A stretch of DNA of 64,000 nt from the NCBI RefSeq assembly GCF_024807945.1, contig NZ_JANUFD010000010.1:186001-250000 (forward strand), read 5' to 3'. The notes below the pieces were generated by a model, which worked only from the letters and a program-made list of their open reading frames with translations, was not told the DNA's origin and ran no database searches. Source of the DNA: Pseudomonas sp. JUb42 (GTDB lineage: Bacteria > Pseudomonadota > Gammaproteobacteria > Pseudomonadales > Pseudomonadaceae). The position numbers and the translations under genes are program-made. Shown piece after piece: positions 1 to 8,311 of this stretch (positions within the stretch are counted from its first letter, which is position 1; every line of letters begins with the position of its first letter).

Positions 1-873
1 GCTCTCGCTCTCCTCACGGATCAGGTCAACCATCTCATCGATGGTCAGACGGCCGATCAGCTTGCCGTTCTTATCGACCACCGGGGACGAGATCAGGTCG
101 TAACGCTCGAAGGCCTGGGCCGCGTCGTAGGCGTCTTCATCCGGATGGAAACTCACCGGATCGTTGGCCATGACTTCTCCAACCTGCTTGTCGGGATCGT
201 TGACCAGCAGACGCTTGATCGGCAGCACGCCCTTGAGAATGCCGTCGTAGTCAACAACAAACAGCTTGTCGGTATGGCTCGGCAGCTCTTTGAGGCGGCG
301 CAGGTAACGCAGGACCACTTCCAGGCTGACGTCTTCGCGGATGGTGACCATCTCGAAGTCCATCAGCGCACCGATCTGATCCTCTTCGTAGGACAGCGCC
401 GAACGTACACGCTCGCGCTGCTGCACATCCAGAGCTTCCATCAGCTCATGAACGACATCACGGGGCAGTTCGGGGGCAAGGTCAGCCAGTTCGTCGGCGT
501 CCATTTCCTTGGCCGCCGCCAACAACTCGTGATCGTCCATGTCGGCGATCAGGGTTTCACGAACAGAATCGGATACTTCGAGGAGGATGTCGCCGTCGCG
601 CTCGGCCTTGACGAGCTGCCAGACCGTCAGACGCTCTTCGAGGGGCAATGCTTCGAGGATATAGGCAACGTCAGCGGAGTGCAGATCATCGAGCTTGCGT
701 TGCAGCTCGACGAGATTTTGCCGATGCACCAGGTTTTCCACACGATCCTGGTTCTGACCTTCCTGGCGGTGAGTCAGGTCTTCGACAACACGCTGGCGCT
801 GCAGCAGCTCGACGACCTGAGCCAGTCGATCCTGCAAGCTTTCCTGCGTCTTTTTTACTTCGATTTCGGTCAT
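1..873 (-). CDS. mgtE: Magnesium transporter MgtE (3' part missing, runs off left edge)
   Basis: The gene reads leftward from an ATG at 871-873, preceded by a GGAG-like ribosome site; 291 residues are present of a family that is usually about 450-480. What is visible is the cytoplasmic half: an MgtE N-terminal superhelical domain (about residues 1-150, acidic, with repeated L/E-rich helices) and then a CBS pair, seen in the motifs GALMDFEMVTIRED and LLVNDPDKQVGEVMANDPV and ending in LIGRLTIDEMVDLI. In the family these domains sense cytoplasmic Mg2+ and gate a five-helix membrane channel; that membrane part lies outside the window. Position upstream of the tRNA/csrA cluster fits the Pseudomonas core order. 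Identity is firm, completeness cannot be judged. Confidence 0.93.
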   Translation of the reverse strand, partial: MTEIEVKKTQESLQDRLAQVVELLQRQRVVEDLTHRQEGQNQDRVENLVHRQNLVELQRKLDDLHSADVAYILEALPLEERLTVWQLVKAERDGDILLEVSDSVRETLIADMDDHELLAAAKEMDADELADLAPELPRDVVHELMEALDVQQRERVRSALSYEEDQIGALMDFEMVTIREDVSLEVVLRYLRRLKELPSHTDKLFVVDYDGILKGVLPIKRLLVNDPDKQVGEVMANDPVSFHPDEDAYDAAQAFERYDLISSPVVDKNGKLIGRLTIDEMVDLIREESES

Positions 874-1194
874 AGGCGAACTCCACCCCCAGCGGAGGAG
901 CACGCCGGGGGATCAATCAGTTAGTGCATGATTGTTGAATCGTACGGTCAAGTAACTACTGGGTAAGTCCATGGAGGTTTTCCACAAGCCCCGGCGGGGC
1001 TGACGGGCGCAATGATACACCGCTTGGGCATGCCGGAGGCGACAAAATTCAACCTGAAACAAATGCTTGCAACACACACTTGAGTCAACGAGGAAACATT
1101 TAATAGTGCGACGTTACATTCAGCCAAGAAAACACGCTCGCCGGAAAAAAAGCGCTTGGCTAGGCTATCGTTCTGCCGTCAAGGAGGACGTCGA
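874..1194. other. Intergenic region between divergent mgtE and envelope-protein gene
   Basis: This 321-base gap should hold both divergent promoters. The only clear structure is a small hairpin at 987-1001 (AGCCCC, loop GGC, GGGGCT), lying in what would be the mgtE leader. I see no recognised Mg2+ riboswitch (no M-box-like core) and no convincing -35/-10 pair. Confidence 0.4.
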
Positions 1195-1701
1195 ATGCCA
1201 GCCTACCGCCCAGGAATATTGCTTGCCACCCTGATCTGCCTGCCCGCCATGTCTTCGGCCACCCTGGTCAATCGTTGCGAGGACGCAGAGGGCAATATCA
1301 CCTTCACCACCCTCTCCTGCCCGATGAACCACGAACGCACTGTACAACACGCATATAACCCGCCACCCGGAGGCGGATTTGCCGTGCTGCCACCGGCAGA
1401 ATCACGCCAGCAATACAACCGCAGGAGCGCCGGCAAGCCGATAAAGGAAGAGGAGATTCTGGTTGTAGGGGAATGGCAGGACGGCTGCGGCAATCGCCTG
1501 AGCCCCGAACAACGCCGCAAGGCAATCATGAATCATCAGACACCGCCCGGTATGACCCGTCGGGATGTGGAAAATATGCTGGGCAGGCCTGATCGCATCA
1601 CCAGCCGCAATGGCGAGCAGCACTTCACCTATAAAAACGAGGAAGGTCGCAGCAATAGCGTGATATTTGATCTGGATGGGTGTGTGAAAGGTAAGAAGTA
1701 G
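1195..1701 (+). CDS. Small secreted envelope protein, DUF4124-like with BamE/SmpA-like tail
   Basis: 168 residues. The ATG at 1195 is chosen because AAGGAGG lies directly upstream; a longer frame from 1156 lacks such a site. Residues 1-22 are a signal peptide. Residues 24-42 (LVNRCEDAEGNITFTTLSC) look like the short DUF4124 motif found in many Pseudomonas periplasmic proteins, and residues 117-135 (PPGMTRRDVENMLGRPDRI) resemble the G-M-x3-dV-x2-lG-P-D core of the SmpA/BamE fold. Four cysteines (28, 42, 98, 163) may form disulfides in the periplasm. The function is unknown; the domain reading is by eye. Confidence 0.8.
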   Translation: MPAYRPGILLATLICLPAMSSATLVNRCEDAEGNITFTTLSCPMNHERTVQHAYNPPPGGGFAVLPPAESRQQYNRRSAGKPIKEEEILVVGEWQDGCGNRLSPEQRRKAIMNHQTPPGMTRRDVENMLGRPDRITSRNGEQHFTYKNEEGRSNSVIFDLDGCVKGKK

Positions 1702-1722
1702 CTCCAACAGCACACAGCGAAC

Positions 1723-1795
1723 TGTAGGAGCTGCCTAAGGCGGCGAAGGCGGCGCATCAGATAGACCCATTCGCAGCCTACGGCAGCTCCTACGC
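1723..1795. repeat. REP-type palindromic pair
   Basis: Outer arms GTAGGAGCTGCC and GGCAGCTCCTAC form a perfect inverted repeat around a variable centre. It lies between the envelope-protein gene and the tRNA terminator and belongs to the GTAGGAGC class seen throughout the window. Confidence 0.8.
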
Positions 1796-1827
1796 GATCT
1801 CATTCCAGATAAAAGACGCTGAAAAGC

Positions 1828-1859
1828 AAAAAGCCCATATCTTTCGATATGGGCTTTTT
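1828..1859 (-). terminator. Intrinsic terminator of the tRNA/csrA transcript (bidirectional)
   Basis: A 14-bp perfect stem (AAAAAGCCCATATC / GATATGGGCTTTTT, loop TTTC) has an A tract on one side and a T tract on the other, so it can stop transcription in both directions. It closes the leftward tRNA cluster only a few bases past the distal tRNA-Arg. Confidence 0.9.
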
Positions 1860-1865
1860 GGTGTA

Positions 1866-1942
1866 TGGTGCACTCGACAGGATTCGAACCTGTGACCGCT
1901 CGGTTCGTAGCCGAGTACTCTATCCAGCTGAGCTACGAGTGC
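1866..1942 (-). tRNA. tRNA-Arg (anticodon ACG), copy 1
   Basis: 77 nt including an encoded CCA. The acceptor GCACTCG pairs with CGAGTGC, the T arm carries GGTTCGAATC, and the anticodon stem CTCGG/CCGAG encloses CTACGAA with anticodon ACG (read as ICG after A34 deamination, decoding CGU/CGC/CGA). It is identical over the tRNA body to the copy at 2016-2092. Confidence 0.97.
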
Positions 1943-2015
1943 ATGTGGTACTTGATAAACCAGATTACCCCTGGTTAAAGCCAGTTATCTACATTACTGT
2001 AAACAACCTTGTAAA

Positions 2016-2092
2016 TGGTGCACTCGACAGGATTCGAACCTGTGACCGCTCGGTTCGTAGCCGAGTACTCTATCCAGCTGAGCTACGAGTGC
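2016..2092 (-). tRNA. tRNA-Arg (anticodon ACG), copy 2
   Basis: Identical 77-nt tRNA to copy 1, 73 bases upstream of it in transcription order, with encoded CCA. The spacer between the copies is unrelated sequence, so only the tRNA body is duplicated. Confidence 0.97.
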
Positions 2093-2199
2093 ATTTGTTG
2101 CCGCGCATTATAGGTCGTTAAATCTCTTTGTAAAGCGCTTTTTGCTAGTAAATTCAATCACTTACAGCTCAAGCCAGATTCAACGCACTAAGTAAATAA

Positions 2200-2290
2200 T
2201 GGCGGAGAACGGGGGATTCGAACCCCCGACACCCTTTTGAGGTGTACTCCCTTAGCAGGGGAGCGCCTTCGGCCACTCGGCCAGCTCTCC
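2200..2290 (-). tRNA. tRNA-Ser (anticodon GCT)
   Basis: 91 nt with encoded CCA. Acceptor GGAGAGC pairs with GTTCTCC, a long variable arm typical of class II tRNAs is present, and the anticodon loop in CTCCCCTGCTAAGGGAG gives GCT (serine AGC/AGU codons). It lies 62 bases downstream of csrA on the same strand, the usual csrA-tRNA arrangement in gammaproteobacteria. Confidence 0.97.
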
Positions 2291-2352
2291 GCAACACGGG
2301 GCGTATAATAACCACCCTTTTCCCCGTTTGCAAACCAAAAATTCAATAAAAA

Positions 2353-2541
2353 TTAATGGCTTGGTTCCTCGTCCTTCTCTTTCTTGATTCGCAGGTAAAT
2401 CTCTTCGCGGTGAACAGCCACTTCCTTGGGCGCATTGACACCAATACGCACCTGATTGCCCTTGACGCCAAGCACTGTAACCGTGATTTCACCGTCACCG
2501 ATGATCAGGCTTTCCGCGCACCGACGAGTCAGAATCAGCAT
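2353..2541 (-). CDS. csrA: Carbon storage regulator CsrA/RsmA
   Basis: 62 residues, starting MLILTRRCAESLIIG and ending KKEKDEEPSH, the full Pseudomonas RsmA length. RsmA dimers bind GGA motifs in the leaders of mRNAs for secondary metabolism, biofilm and motility genes and block translation; small RNAs of the RsmY/Z type titrate it. The start at 2541 is preferred over an in-frame codon six residues upstream because GGAG stands 8 bases ahead of it and because the family begins with MLILTRR. L4 and R44, the conserved RNA-contact positions, are intact. It lies downstream of lysC and upstream of tRNA-Ser. Confidence 0.97.
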   Translation of the reverse strand: MLILTRRCAESLIIGDGEITVTVLGVKGNQVRIGVNAPKEVAVHREEIYLRIKKEKDEEPSH

Positions 2542-2681
2542 ACCTTTCTCCTCACTCAATACATTCAGGGACTACTGTCTGCACAACCCCCAGGCACAGC
2601 CCCACGCGCAAACATGTGGTGTGCCAAGCCTGAGTATTGACCAGTGCGGGCAAAACAGCAGACTTTATGTGCAGAACCGGT

Positions 2682-2723
2682 AAAAGCGCAAAGGCGCGGC
2701 CTGCCTGACGGAAGACCGCGCCT
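2682..2723 (-). terminator. Probable terminator after lysC
   Basis: Reading leftward, an 8-bp stem AGGCGCGG / CCGCGCCT (2692-2699 with 2716-2723) is followed by a T-rich tail TTGCGCTTTTA. It falls just past the lysC stop and would separate lysC from csrA. Confidence 0.65.
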
Positions 2724-2735
2724 CTGGATCCAGCA

Positions 2736-3968
2736 TTACTCGCCCTGGCGGGGAGCGTCGAGCTCGAAAGCGGTGTGCAGTGCACGCACAGCCAGCTCCA
2801 GGTACTTCTCTTCGATGACCACGGAAACCTTGATTTCCGACGTAGAGATCATCTGGATATTGATGCTCTCCTTGGCCAGGGCTTCGAACATGCGGCTGGC
2901 AACACCTGCGTGGGAACGCATGCCGACACCGACGATGGAAACCTTGGCGATCTTGGTATCACCCTTGACTTCACGGGCACCGATTTCGCGAGCGGTGTTT
3001 TCCAGCACCTGCAGCGCCGCGAGGTAGTCGTTGCGGTGCACGGTGAAGGTGAAGTCGGTGGTGTTATCGTGCGCAACGTTCTGCACGATCATGTCGACTT
3101 CGATATTGGCGGCGCTGATCGGGCCGAGGATCTTGAAGGCCACGCCCGGGGTGTCTGGCACGCCACGGATGGTCAGCTTGGCTTCATCGCGGTTGAAGGC
3201 GATGCCGGAAATGATCGGCTGTTCCATGGATTCCTCTTCATCAATAGTAATGAGGGTGCCCGGCCCCTCCTTGAAGCTGTGCAGAACGCGCAGCGGGACG
3301 TTGTACTTGCCGGCGAATTCCACCGCACGGATTTGCAGGACCTTGGAACCGAGGCTGGCCATTTCCAGCATCTCTTCGAAGGTGATCTTGTCCAGGCGCT
3401 GGGCCTGGGACACCACACGTGGATCCGTGGTGTAGACACCATCGACATCGGTGTAGATCTGGCACTCATCAGCCTTCAGGGCGGCAGCCAGTGCCACGCC
3501 CGTGGTATCCGAACCGCCACGACCCAGGGTGGTGATATTGCCGTTCTCGTCGACACCCTGGAAACCGGCTACCACTACCACGCGACCGGCCTTGAGGTCG
3601 GAGCGGATTTTCTGGTCGTCGATCTGCAGGATACGCGCCTTGTTGTGCGCGCTGTCGGTAAGAATGCGCACCTGATTACCGGTGTACGACACCGCTGGCA
3701 CGCCGCGCTTGATCAGCGCCATGGCCAGCAGGGCAATCGTCACCTGCTCGCCGGTGGACACAATCACATCCAGCTCGCGCGGAACCGGCTGATCGCTGAT
3801 CTGTTTGGCCAGATCGATCAGACGGTTGGTTTCACCGCTCATGGCGGACAGCACGACCACCAGGTCGTCGCCCGACTCGCGGAATTTTTTGACTTTGTCG
3901 GCTACCTGCTCGATGCGCTCGACAGAGCCCACGGAGGTGCCTCCAAATTTCTGTACGATCAAAGCCAT
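2736..3968 (-). CDS. lysC: Aspartate kinase
   Basis: 410 residues, the normal length. It phosphorylates aspartate, the first step toward lysine, threonine, methionine and diaminopimelate. The N-terminal kinase domain opens with the nucleotide motif VQKFGGTSV and contains GRGGSDTTGVALAAAL (about residues 150-165). Two ACT domains follow (about 260-330 and 340-405) and give feedback control by lysine and threonine; the repeated pattern PDTPGVAFKILGPISAANI marks the first. An internal start for the beta (ACT) subunit is likely, since the family makes alpha2beta2 enzymes, but I cannot place it. Order alaS-lysC-csrA is conserved in Pseudomonas. Confidence 0.96.
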   Translation of the reverse strand: MALIVQKFGGTSVGSVERIEQVADKVKKFRESGDDLVVVLSAMSGETNRLIDLAKQISDQPVPRELDVIVSTGEQVTIALLAMALIKRGVPAVSYTGNQVRILTDSAHNKARILQIDDQKIRSDLKAGRVVVVAGFQGVDENGNITTLGRGGSDTTGVALAAALKADECQIYTDVDGVYTTDPRVVSQAQRLDKITFEEMLEMASLGSKVLQIRAVEFAGKYNVPLRVLHSFKEGPGTLITIDEEESMEQPIISGIAFNRDEAKLTIRGVPDTPGVAFKILGPISAANIEVDMIVQNVAHDNTTDFTFTVHRNDYLAALQVLENTAREIGAREVKGDTKIAKVSIVGVGMRSHAGVASRMFEALAKESINIQMISTSEIKVSVVIEEKYLELAVRALHTAFELDAPRQGE

Positions 3969-4026
3969 CTCAAAGCCGCCTCAGAGCCCACGAAGGGCGC
4001 CATTAAAACGTTCGAACCCAACAACA

Positions 4027-4050
4027 CGGCCCGCCGCGAACAGCGGGCCG
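4027..4050 (-). terminator. GC-rich stem-loop after alaS
   Basis: CGGCCCGC and GCGGGCCG form a perfect 8-bp stem with an 8-base loop, 10 bases past the alaS stop. The T content after it is low (TGTTGTTGGG), so it is a weak intrinsic terminator or a processing/stabilising hairpin between alaS and lysC. Confidence 0.5.
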
Positions 4051-4060
4051 GGAGGTCGAC

Positions 4061-6685
4061 TTAAATACCCTGCTCGACGAAAGGAACCGTCAGTGCCAGC
4101 GCCGCGTCCAGAGCCGCTGCATCGACACCGCCACCTTGCGCCATGTCAGGACGACCGCCGCCTTTACCACCCACGGCGGCCGCCGCTTGCTTCATCAAAT
4201 CACCGGCTTTGAGTTGGCCAGTCAGGTCCTTGGTCACACCGGCGACCAAGACAACCTTGTCCTCATGGACCCCGCCGAGCAGGATCACTGCGCGGCCGAG
4301 CTTGTTCTTCAACTGGTCGACCAGCGCCAGCAGCGCCTTGCCATCCTGACCGTCCAGGCGTGCAGCGAGCACCTTGACGCCCTTGACGTCCACGGCCGAG
4401 GACGACAGGTCGTCGCCCGCAGCGCTGGCGGCCTTGGCTTGCAGTTGTTCCAGTTGTTTTTCCAGCTGGCGGTTGCGTTCGAGCACCGCGCTCAGCTTGT
4501 CCAACAGGTTGTCGCGATTGCCCTTGACCAGGGTCGCGGCTTCCTTGAGTTGTTCTTCGGCACCGTTGAGGTAGGCCAGGGCTGCTGCGCCGGTCACTGC
4601 TTCGATACGACGCACGCCTGCCGCCACACCGCCTTCGCTGGTGATCTTGAACAGCGCGATGTCGCCGGTACGGTTGGCGTGGATACCGCCGCAAAGTTCG
4701 ACGGAGAAATCACCGCCCATGCTCAGCACACGCACGCTGTCGCCGTACTTCTCACCGAACAGCGCCATGGCGCCCTTCTTCTTGGCGGTCTCGATATCGG
4801 TTTCTTCGGTCTCGACCGGGGTGTTCTTGCGCACTTCGGCGTTGACGATTTCTTCCAGGGCCTTGATCTGCTCCGGCTTGATCGCTTCGAAGTGGCTGAA
4901 GTCGAAACGCAGGCGTTGGCTGTCGACCAACGAACCTTTCTGCTGAACGTGATCACCCAGCACCTGGCGCAGGGCTGCGTGCAGCAAGTGAGTGGCCGAG
5001 TGGTTCAGGGATGTGGCCTGACGGACGTCAGCCTCGGCCTCTGCTTCTACCTGGGCGCCAACCTTGAGGCTGCCGCTCGCGACTACACCGTGGTGCAGGA
5101 AAGCGCCGCCAGTCTTGGTGGTATCGCGCACGTCGAAACGTACGGCACCGGCCTGGAGGAAGCCGCAATCACCGATCTGGCCGCCGGATTCAGCATAGAA
5201 CGGCGTGGTATCGAGGATCACAACGCCCTCGTCGCCTTCGTTCAATTGCTCGACCGACTGGCCTTCTTTATAGAGGGCAACGATTTTGGCGCTGCCACGA
5301 GTCGCCTTGTAGCCGGTGAACTCGGTGGCCACGTCAACCTTGACCAGGCTGTTGTAGTCCATGCCGAACGAGCTGGCCGAACGGGCACGCACGCGCTGGG
5401 CTTCCATCTCGCGCTCGAAACCTTCCTCATCGAGGGTCAGGTTGCGCTCACGGGCGATGTCGCCGGTCAGGTCCATCGGGAAACCGTAGGTGTCATACAG
5501 TTTGAACACCACGTCGCCCGGAATCACCGTGCCTTTGAGGTCGGACAGATCCTGCTCGAGGATCTTCAGGCCCTGCTCCAGGGTCTTGGCGAACTGCTCT
5601 TCTTCGGCTTTCAGAACGCGCTCGATGTGCGCCTGTTGGGAATTCAGTTCCGGGAAGGCAATACCCATCTCGGTGACCAGCGCGGCAACGATCTGATAGA
5701 AGAAGCTGCCCTTGGCGCCCAGTTTGTTGCCGTGACGGCAGGCGCGACGAATGATGCGGCGCAACACATAGCCGCGGCCTTCGTTGGACGGCAGCACGCC
5801 ATCAGCGATCAGGAAACCGCAAGAACGGATGTGGTCGGCCACGACTTTCAGCGACGGTTGGTTGTCATTGCTGCAACCGATGGCTGCAGCCGACGCGCTC
5901 AGCAGGCTCTGGAACAGGTCGATCTCGTAGTTCGAATGCACGTGCTGCAGTACGGCGCTGATCCGCTCCAGGCCCATGCCGGTGTCCACCGACGGCGCAG
6001 GCAGCGGGTGCAGCACGCCATCGGCGGTGCGGTTGAACTGCATGAAGACGTTGTTCCAGATCTCGATGTAACGGTCGCCGTCTTCTTCCGGCGAGCCCGG
6101 TGGGCCGCCCCAGATGTCGGCGCCGTGGTCGTAGAAGATCTCGGTGCAAGGACCGCACGGGCCGGTATCGCCCATGGTCCAGAAGTTGTCGGAAGCGTAC
6201 GGCGCGCCCTTGTTGTCACCGATACGGACCATGCGCTCGGCCGGCACACCGATTTCCTTGGTCCAGATGTCGTAGGCTTCGTCATCGCTGGCGTAGACCG
6301 TGACCCAGAGCTTTTCCTTGGGCAGGTTCAGCCACTTGTCCGAGGTCAGGAAGGTCCAGGCGTAGGTGATCGCATCGCGCTTGAAGTAATCACCGAAGCT
6401 GAAGTTGCCGAGCATTTCGAAGAAGGTATGGTGACGTGCGGTGTAACCGACGTTTTCCAGGTCATTGTGCTTGCCGCCTGCGCGCACGCACTTCTGGCTG
6501 CTGACCGCGCGGGTGTAGGCGCGCTTTTCCTGGCCCAGGAAGCAATCCTTGAACTGGTTCATGCCCGCGTTGGTGAACAGCAGGGTGGGGTCGTTGCCCG
6601 GGATCAGCGAGCTGGAGGCGACACGGGTGTGGCCTTGCTCTTCGAAGAAGCTCAGGAAGGCTTCACGGATTTCTGCGCTTTTCAT
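4061..6685 (-). CDS. alaS: Alanyl-tRNA synthetase
   Basis: 874 residues, the full bacterial length. It charges tRNA-Ala in the cytoplasm. The class II core begins MKSAEIREAFLSFFEEQGH and includes GMNQFKDCFLG. The editing domain carries the zinc-binding HxxxH motif (NHSATHLLHAAL) and the matching C-x3-H (CGGIHANRTGDI). The C-Ala domain ends with the glycine-rich GGGGRPDMAQGGG. The start at 6685 has GGAAG upstream and matches the family; a 19-residue upstream extension has no support. A TATAAT -10 element lies 56 bases upstream. Confidence 0.97.
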   Translation of the reverse strand: MKSAEIREAFLSFFEEQGHTRVASSSLIPGNDPTLLFTNAGMNQFKDCFLGQEKRAYTRAVSSQKCVRAGGKHNDLENVGYTARHHTFFEMLGNFSFGDYFKRDAITYAWTFLTSDKWLNLPKEKLWVTVYASDDEAYDIWTKEIGVPAERMVRIGDNKGAPYASDNFWTMGDTGPCGPCTEIFYDHGADIWGGPPGSPEEDGDRYIEIWNNVFMQFNRTADGVLHPLPAPSVDTGMGLERISAVLQHVHSNYEIDLFQSLLSASAAAIGCSNDNQPSLKVVADHIRSCGFLIADGVLPSNEGRGYVLRRIIRRACRHGNKLGAKGSFFYQIVAALVTEMGIAFPELNSQQAHIERVLKAEEEQFAKTLEQGLKILEQDLSDLKGTVIPGDVVFKLYDTYGFPMDLTGDIARERNLTLDEEGFEREMEAQRVRARSASSFGMDYNSLVKVDVATEFTGYKATRGSAKIVALYKEGQSVEQLNEGDEGVVILDTTPFYAESGGQIGDCGFLQAGAVRFDVRDTTKTGGAFLHHGVVASGSLKVGAQVEAEAEADVRQATSLNHSATHLLHAALRQVLGDHVQQKGSLVDSQRLRFDFSHFEAIKPEQIKALEEIVNAEVRKNTPVETEETDIETAKKKGAMALFGEKYGDSVRVLSMGGDFSVELCGGIHANRTGDIALFKITSEGGVAAGVRRIEAVTGAAALAYLNGAEEQLKEAATLVKGNRDNLLDKLSAVLERNRQLEKQLEQLQAKAASAAGDDLSSSAVDVKGVKVLAARLDGQDGKALLALVDQLKNKLGRAVILLGGVHEDKVVLVAGVTKDLTGQLKAGDLMKQAAAAVGGKGGGRPDMAQGGGVDAAALDAALALTVPFVEQGI

Positions 6686-6740
6686 TAGGTTCTTCCACGG
6701 CGATTGCGGGCAAAGGCAAGTACGACTTGCAAAGGGCCGC

Positions 6741-6746
6741 ATTATA
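6741..6746 (-). promoter_or_regulatory. -10 element of the alaS promoter
   Basis: Read leftward, the sequence gives a perfect TATAAT followed by GCGGCC. A GC-rich discriminator after a consensus -10 is typical of translation-machinery promoters under stringent (ppGpp) control. No good -35 is visible at 17 bases, so activity may rely on the strong -10. Confidence 0.55.
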
Positions 6747-6811
6747 TAGGCGTTGCGCTGTCGGTACAGTCTGTTTGTACGATAGAAACAAGCAACTGGA
6801 TTATCGGTCGA

Positions 6812-7816
6812 TTATTGCGCTCTAAACCGGGCGAATGCGGCGACCACCTGCTCAATCCCGGCACGGGACACATCCAGGTGGGTGACCATGCGCAAGCGCG
6901 GCGCGGCACTGAGCACGATGCCCTGTTCGGCACAGAAGTTTTTCAGCGCCTGGGCCTGATCGCCAATCTGCACATAGACCATATTGGTCTGCACCGGCTC
7001 GACCTCATAGCCCAGCTCGCTCAGCCCTTTGGCCAGGAGAGCGGCATTGGCGTGGTCATCGGCCAGGCGTTCGACCTGGTGTTCCAGGGCATACAGGCCC
7101 GCGGCCGCCAGCAGACCGGCTTGGCGCATCCCGCCGCCGACCATTTTGCGCAGGCGCCGGGCTTTGCCGATCAATGCTTCGGAGCCACACAGGACCGAGC
7201 CGACCGGCGCGCCGAGGCCCTTGGACAGACACACCGAGACCGAATCGAAATGCCGGGTAATCTCCCGGGCATCAACGCCCAGCTTGACCGCTGCGTTATA
7301 CAGGCGCGCGCCATCCAGATGCAGGGCCAGGCCTTGCTCGGTGGTGACTTTGCGCGCCGCAGCGAGATACTCCAGCGGCAGGACCTTGCCCTGCATGGTG
7401 TTCTCCAGCGCCAGCAGGCGGGTACGGGCAAAGTGGAAATCATCTGCCTTGATTGCGCCGACTACCTGATCAAGATCAAGCGAACCGTCGGCCTGCACTT
7501 CCAGCGGCTGCGGCTGGATCGAACCCAGCACTGCCGCGCCACCGCCTTCGTATTTGTAGGTATGAGCCTGCTGACCGACGATGTACTCGTCGCCGCGCTC
7601 GCAATGGGCCATCAGGCCCAACAGGTTGCTCATGGTGCCCGTGGGTACGAACAACGCCGCAGCAAAACCCAGGCGTTCGGCCAGGAATGCCTCGAGACGG
7701 TTGACCGTCGGGTCCTCACCATAGACATCATCGCCCAGAGGCGCCTGGGCCATGGCTTCGCGCATGCCGGCGGTGGGCTGGGTCACGGTGTCACTGCGCA
7801 AATCGATAGCGGTCAC
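6812..7816 (-). CDS. ltaE: Low-specificity L-threonine aldolase
   Basis: 334 residues, the length of the E. coli LtaE type. This PLP enzyme cleaves L-threonine and L-allo-threonine to glycine and acetaldehyde. The N-terminus AIDLRSDTVTQPT is the family signature, and the PLP lysine is K199 in CLSKGLGAPVGS. GGGMRQAG near residue 225 and THLDVSR near the C-terminus are also conserved. I place the start at a GTG (7816) because AGGGAG lies 8 bases upstream; TTG codons at 7822 and 7849 are alternatives without a ribosome site. It is transcribed toward alaS. Confidence 0.92.
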   Translation of the reverse strand: MTAIDLRSDTVTQPTAGMREAMAQAPLGDDVYGEDPTVNRLEAFLAERLGFAAALFVPTGTMSNLLGLMAHCERGDEYIVGQQAHTYKYEGGGAAVLGSIQPQPLEVQADGSLDLDQVVGAIKADDFHFARTRLLALENTMQGKVLPLEYLAAARKVTTEQGLALHLDGARLYNAAVKLGVDAREITRHFDSVSVCLSKGLGAPVGSVLCGSEALIGKARRLRKMVGGGMRQAGLLAAAGLYALEHQVERLADDHANAALLAKGLSELGYEVEPVQTNMVYVQIGDQAQALKNFCAEQGIVLSAAPRLRMVTHLDVSRAGIEQVVAAFARFRAQ

Positions 7817-8035
7817 GGTCAAAGCTCCCTGAAAAAAATCGAACCTCAATACTGAACGTATTCATGAGGCGTAAACAAGGCATTACTGAGGCTCAAAGGC
7901 CGGATAATCAAGGCCTGCAATCGCTAATAAAGAGCCTTTATATAAGAAAAGCGCAGGTCTACTGCACGAAAGTGTCGATGCACTTCTCGAAAATCTATGT
8001 TAAAAACTGCGCGCCGACACCGATTGTGTCAGCAA

Positions 8036-8193
8036 CGTTCTCAGGGCGGGGCGTAATTCCCCACCGGCGGTAATGACGTGCAAAGCGTCTAGCCCGCGAG
8101 CGCTTGTCCACTTGCTTCGGCAACGGCCAAGGTCTAGCAGACCCGGTGTGATTCCGGGGCCGACGGTCATAGTCCGGATGAAGAGAGAACGGG
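8036..8193 (+). ncRNA. FMN riboswitch (RFN element)
   Basis: The conserved blocks are present in order: CTCAGGGCGGGGCG at the 5' side, CCCCACCGGCGGTAAT, AGCCCGCGAGCG, GACCCGGTGTGATTCCGGGGCCGACGG, then GTCCGGATGAAGAGAGAA at the 3' side. This is the six-helix junction aptamer that binds flavin mononucleotide and turns down riboflavin genes. The only gene it can serve is the lumazine synthase starting at 8312, 118 bases downstream. Confidence 0.95.
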
Positions 8194-8218
8194 ATTGGCA
8201 ACAGGGCTGCTACTTTCT

Positions 8219-8302
8219 GCGCACGACGACGTGCGCGCAAGGCTGGCGGCTGCCGGAAATCCCATTCGATCCAAAATGCCCTGTTTTTTTCATAAACAGG
8301 AG
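8219..8302 (+). promoter_or_regulatory. Expression platform of the FMN riboswitch
   Basis: Two hairpins follow the aptamer. GCGCACG / CGTGCGC (8219-8225 with 8230-8236, loop ACGA) is a strong 7-bp stem. CTGTTT / AAACAG (8281-8286 with 8294-8299) includes the first bases of the Shine-Dalgarno AGGAG at 8298-8302, so it could hide the ribosome site. The T-rich loop makes a terminator reading possible, but the position over the SD favours control of translation. This is inference from base pairing. Confidence 0.5.
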
Positions 8303-8311
8303 TCAGAACAG

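Noticed and set aside
1828..1859. Attachment-site-like palindrome beside the tRNA genes
   Set aside because: It is a plain intrinsic terminator; no integrase, no direct repeat of a tRNA 3' end and no island follow.
2775..4064. Long plus-strand frame opposite lysC
   Set aside because: Antisense shadow; composition is rich in H, D and G as expected from reading GC-rich codons backwards.
4136..6688. An 850-codon open frame on the plus strand opposite alaS
   Set aside because: Shadow of alaS: no ribosome site, no family resemblance, and the alaS product is complete with all motifs. High GC makes long antisense frames common.
7864..8073. 69-codon frame upstream of the FMN riboswitch
   Set aside because: It runs into the conserved aptamer and has no ribosome site.
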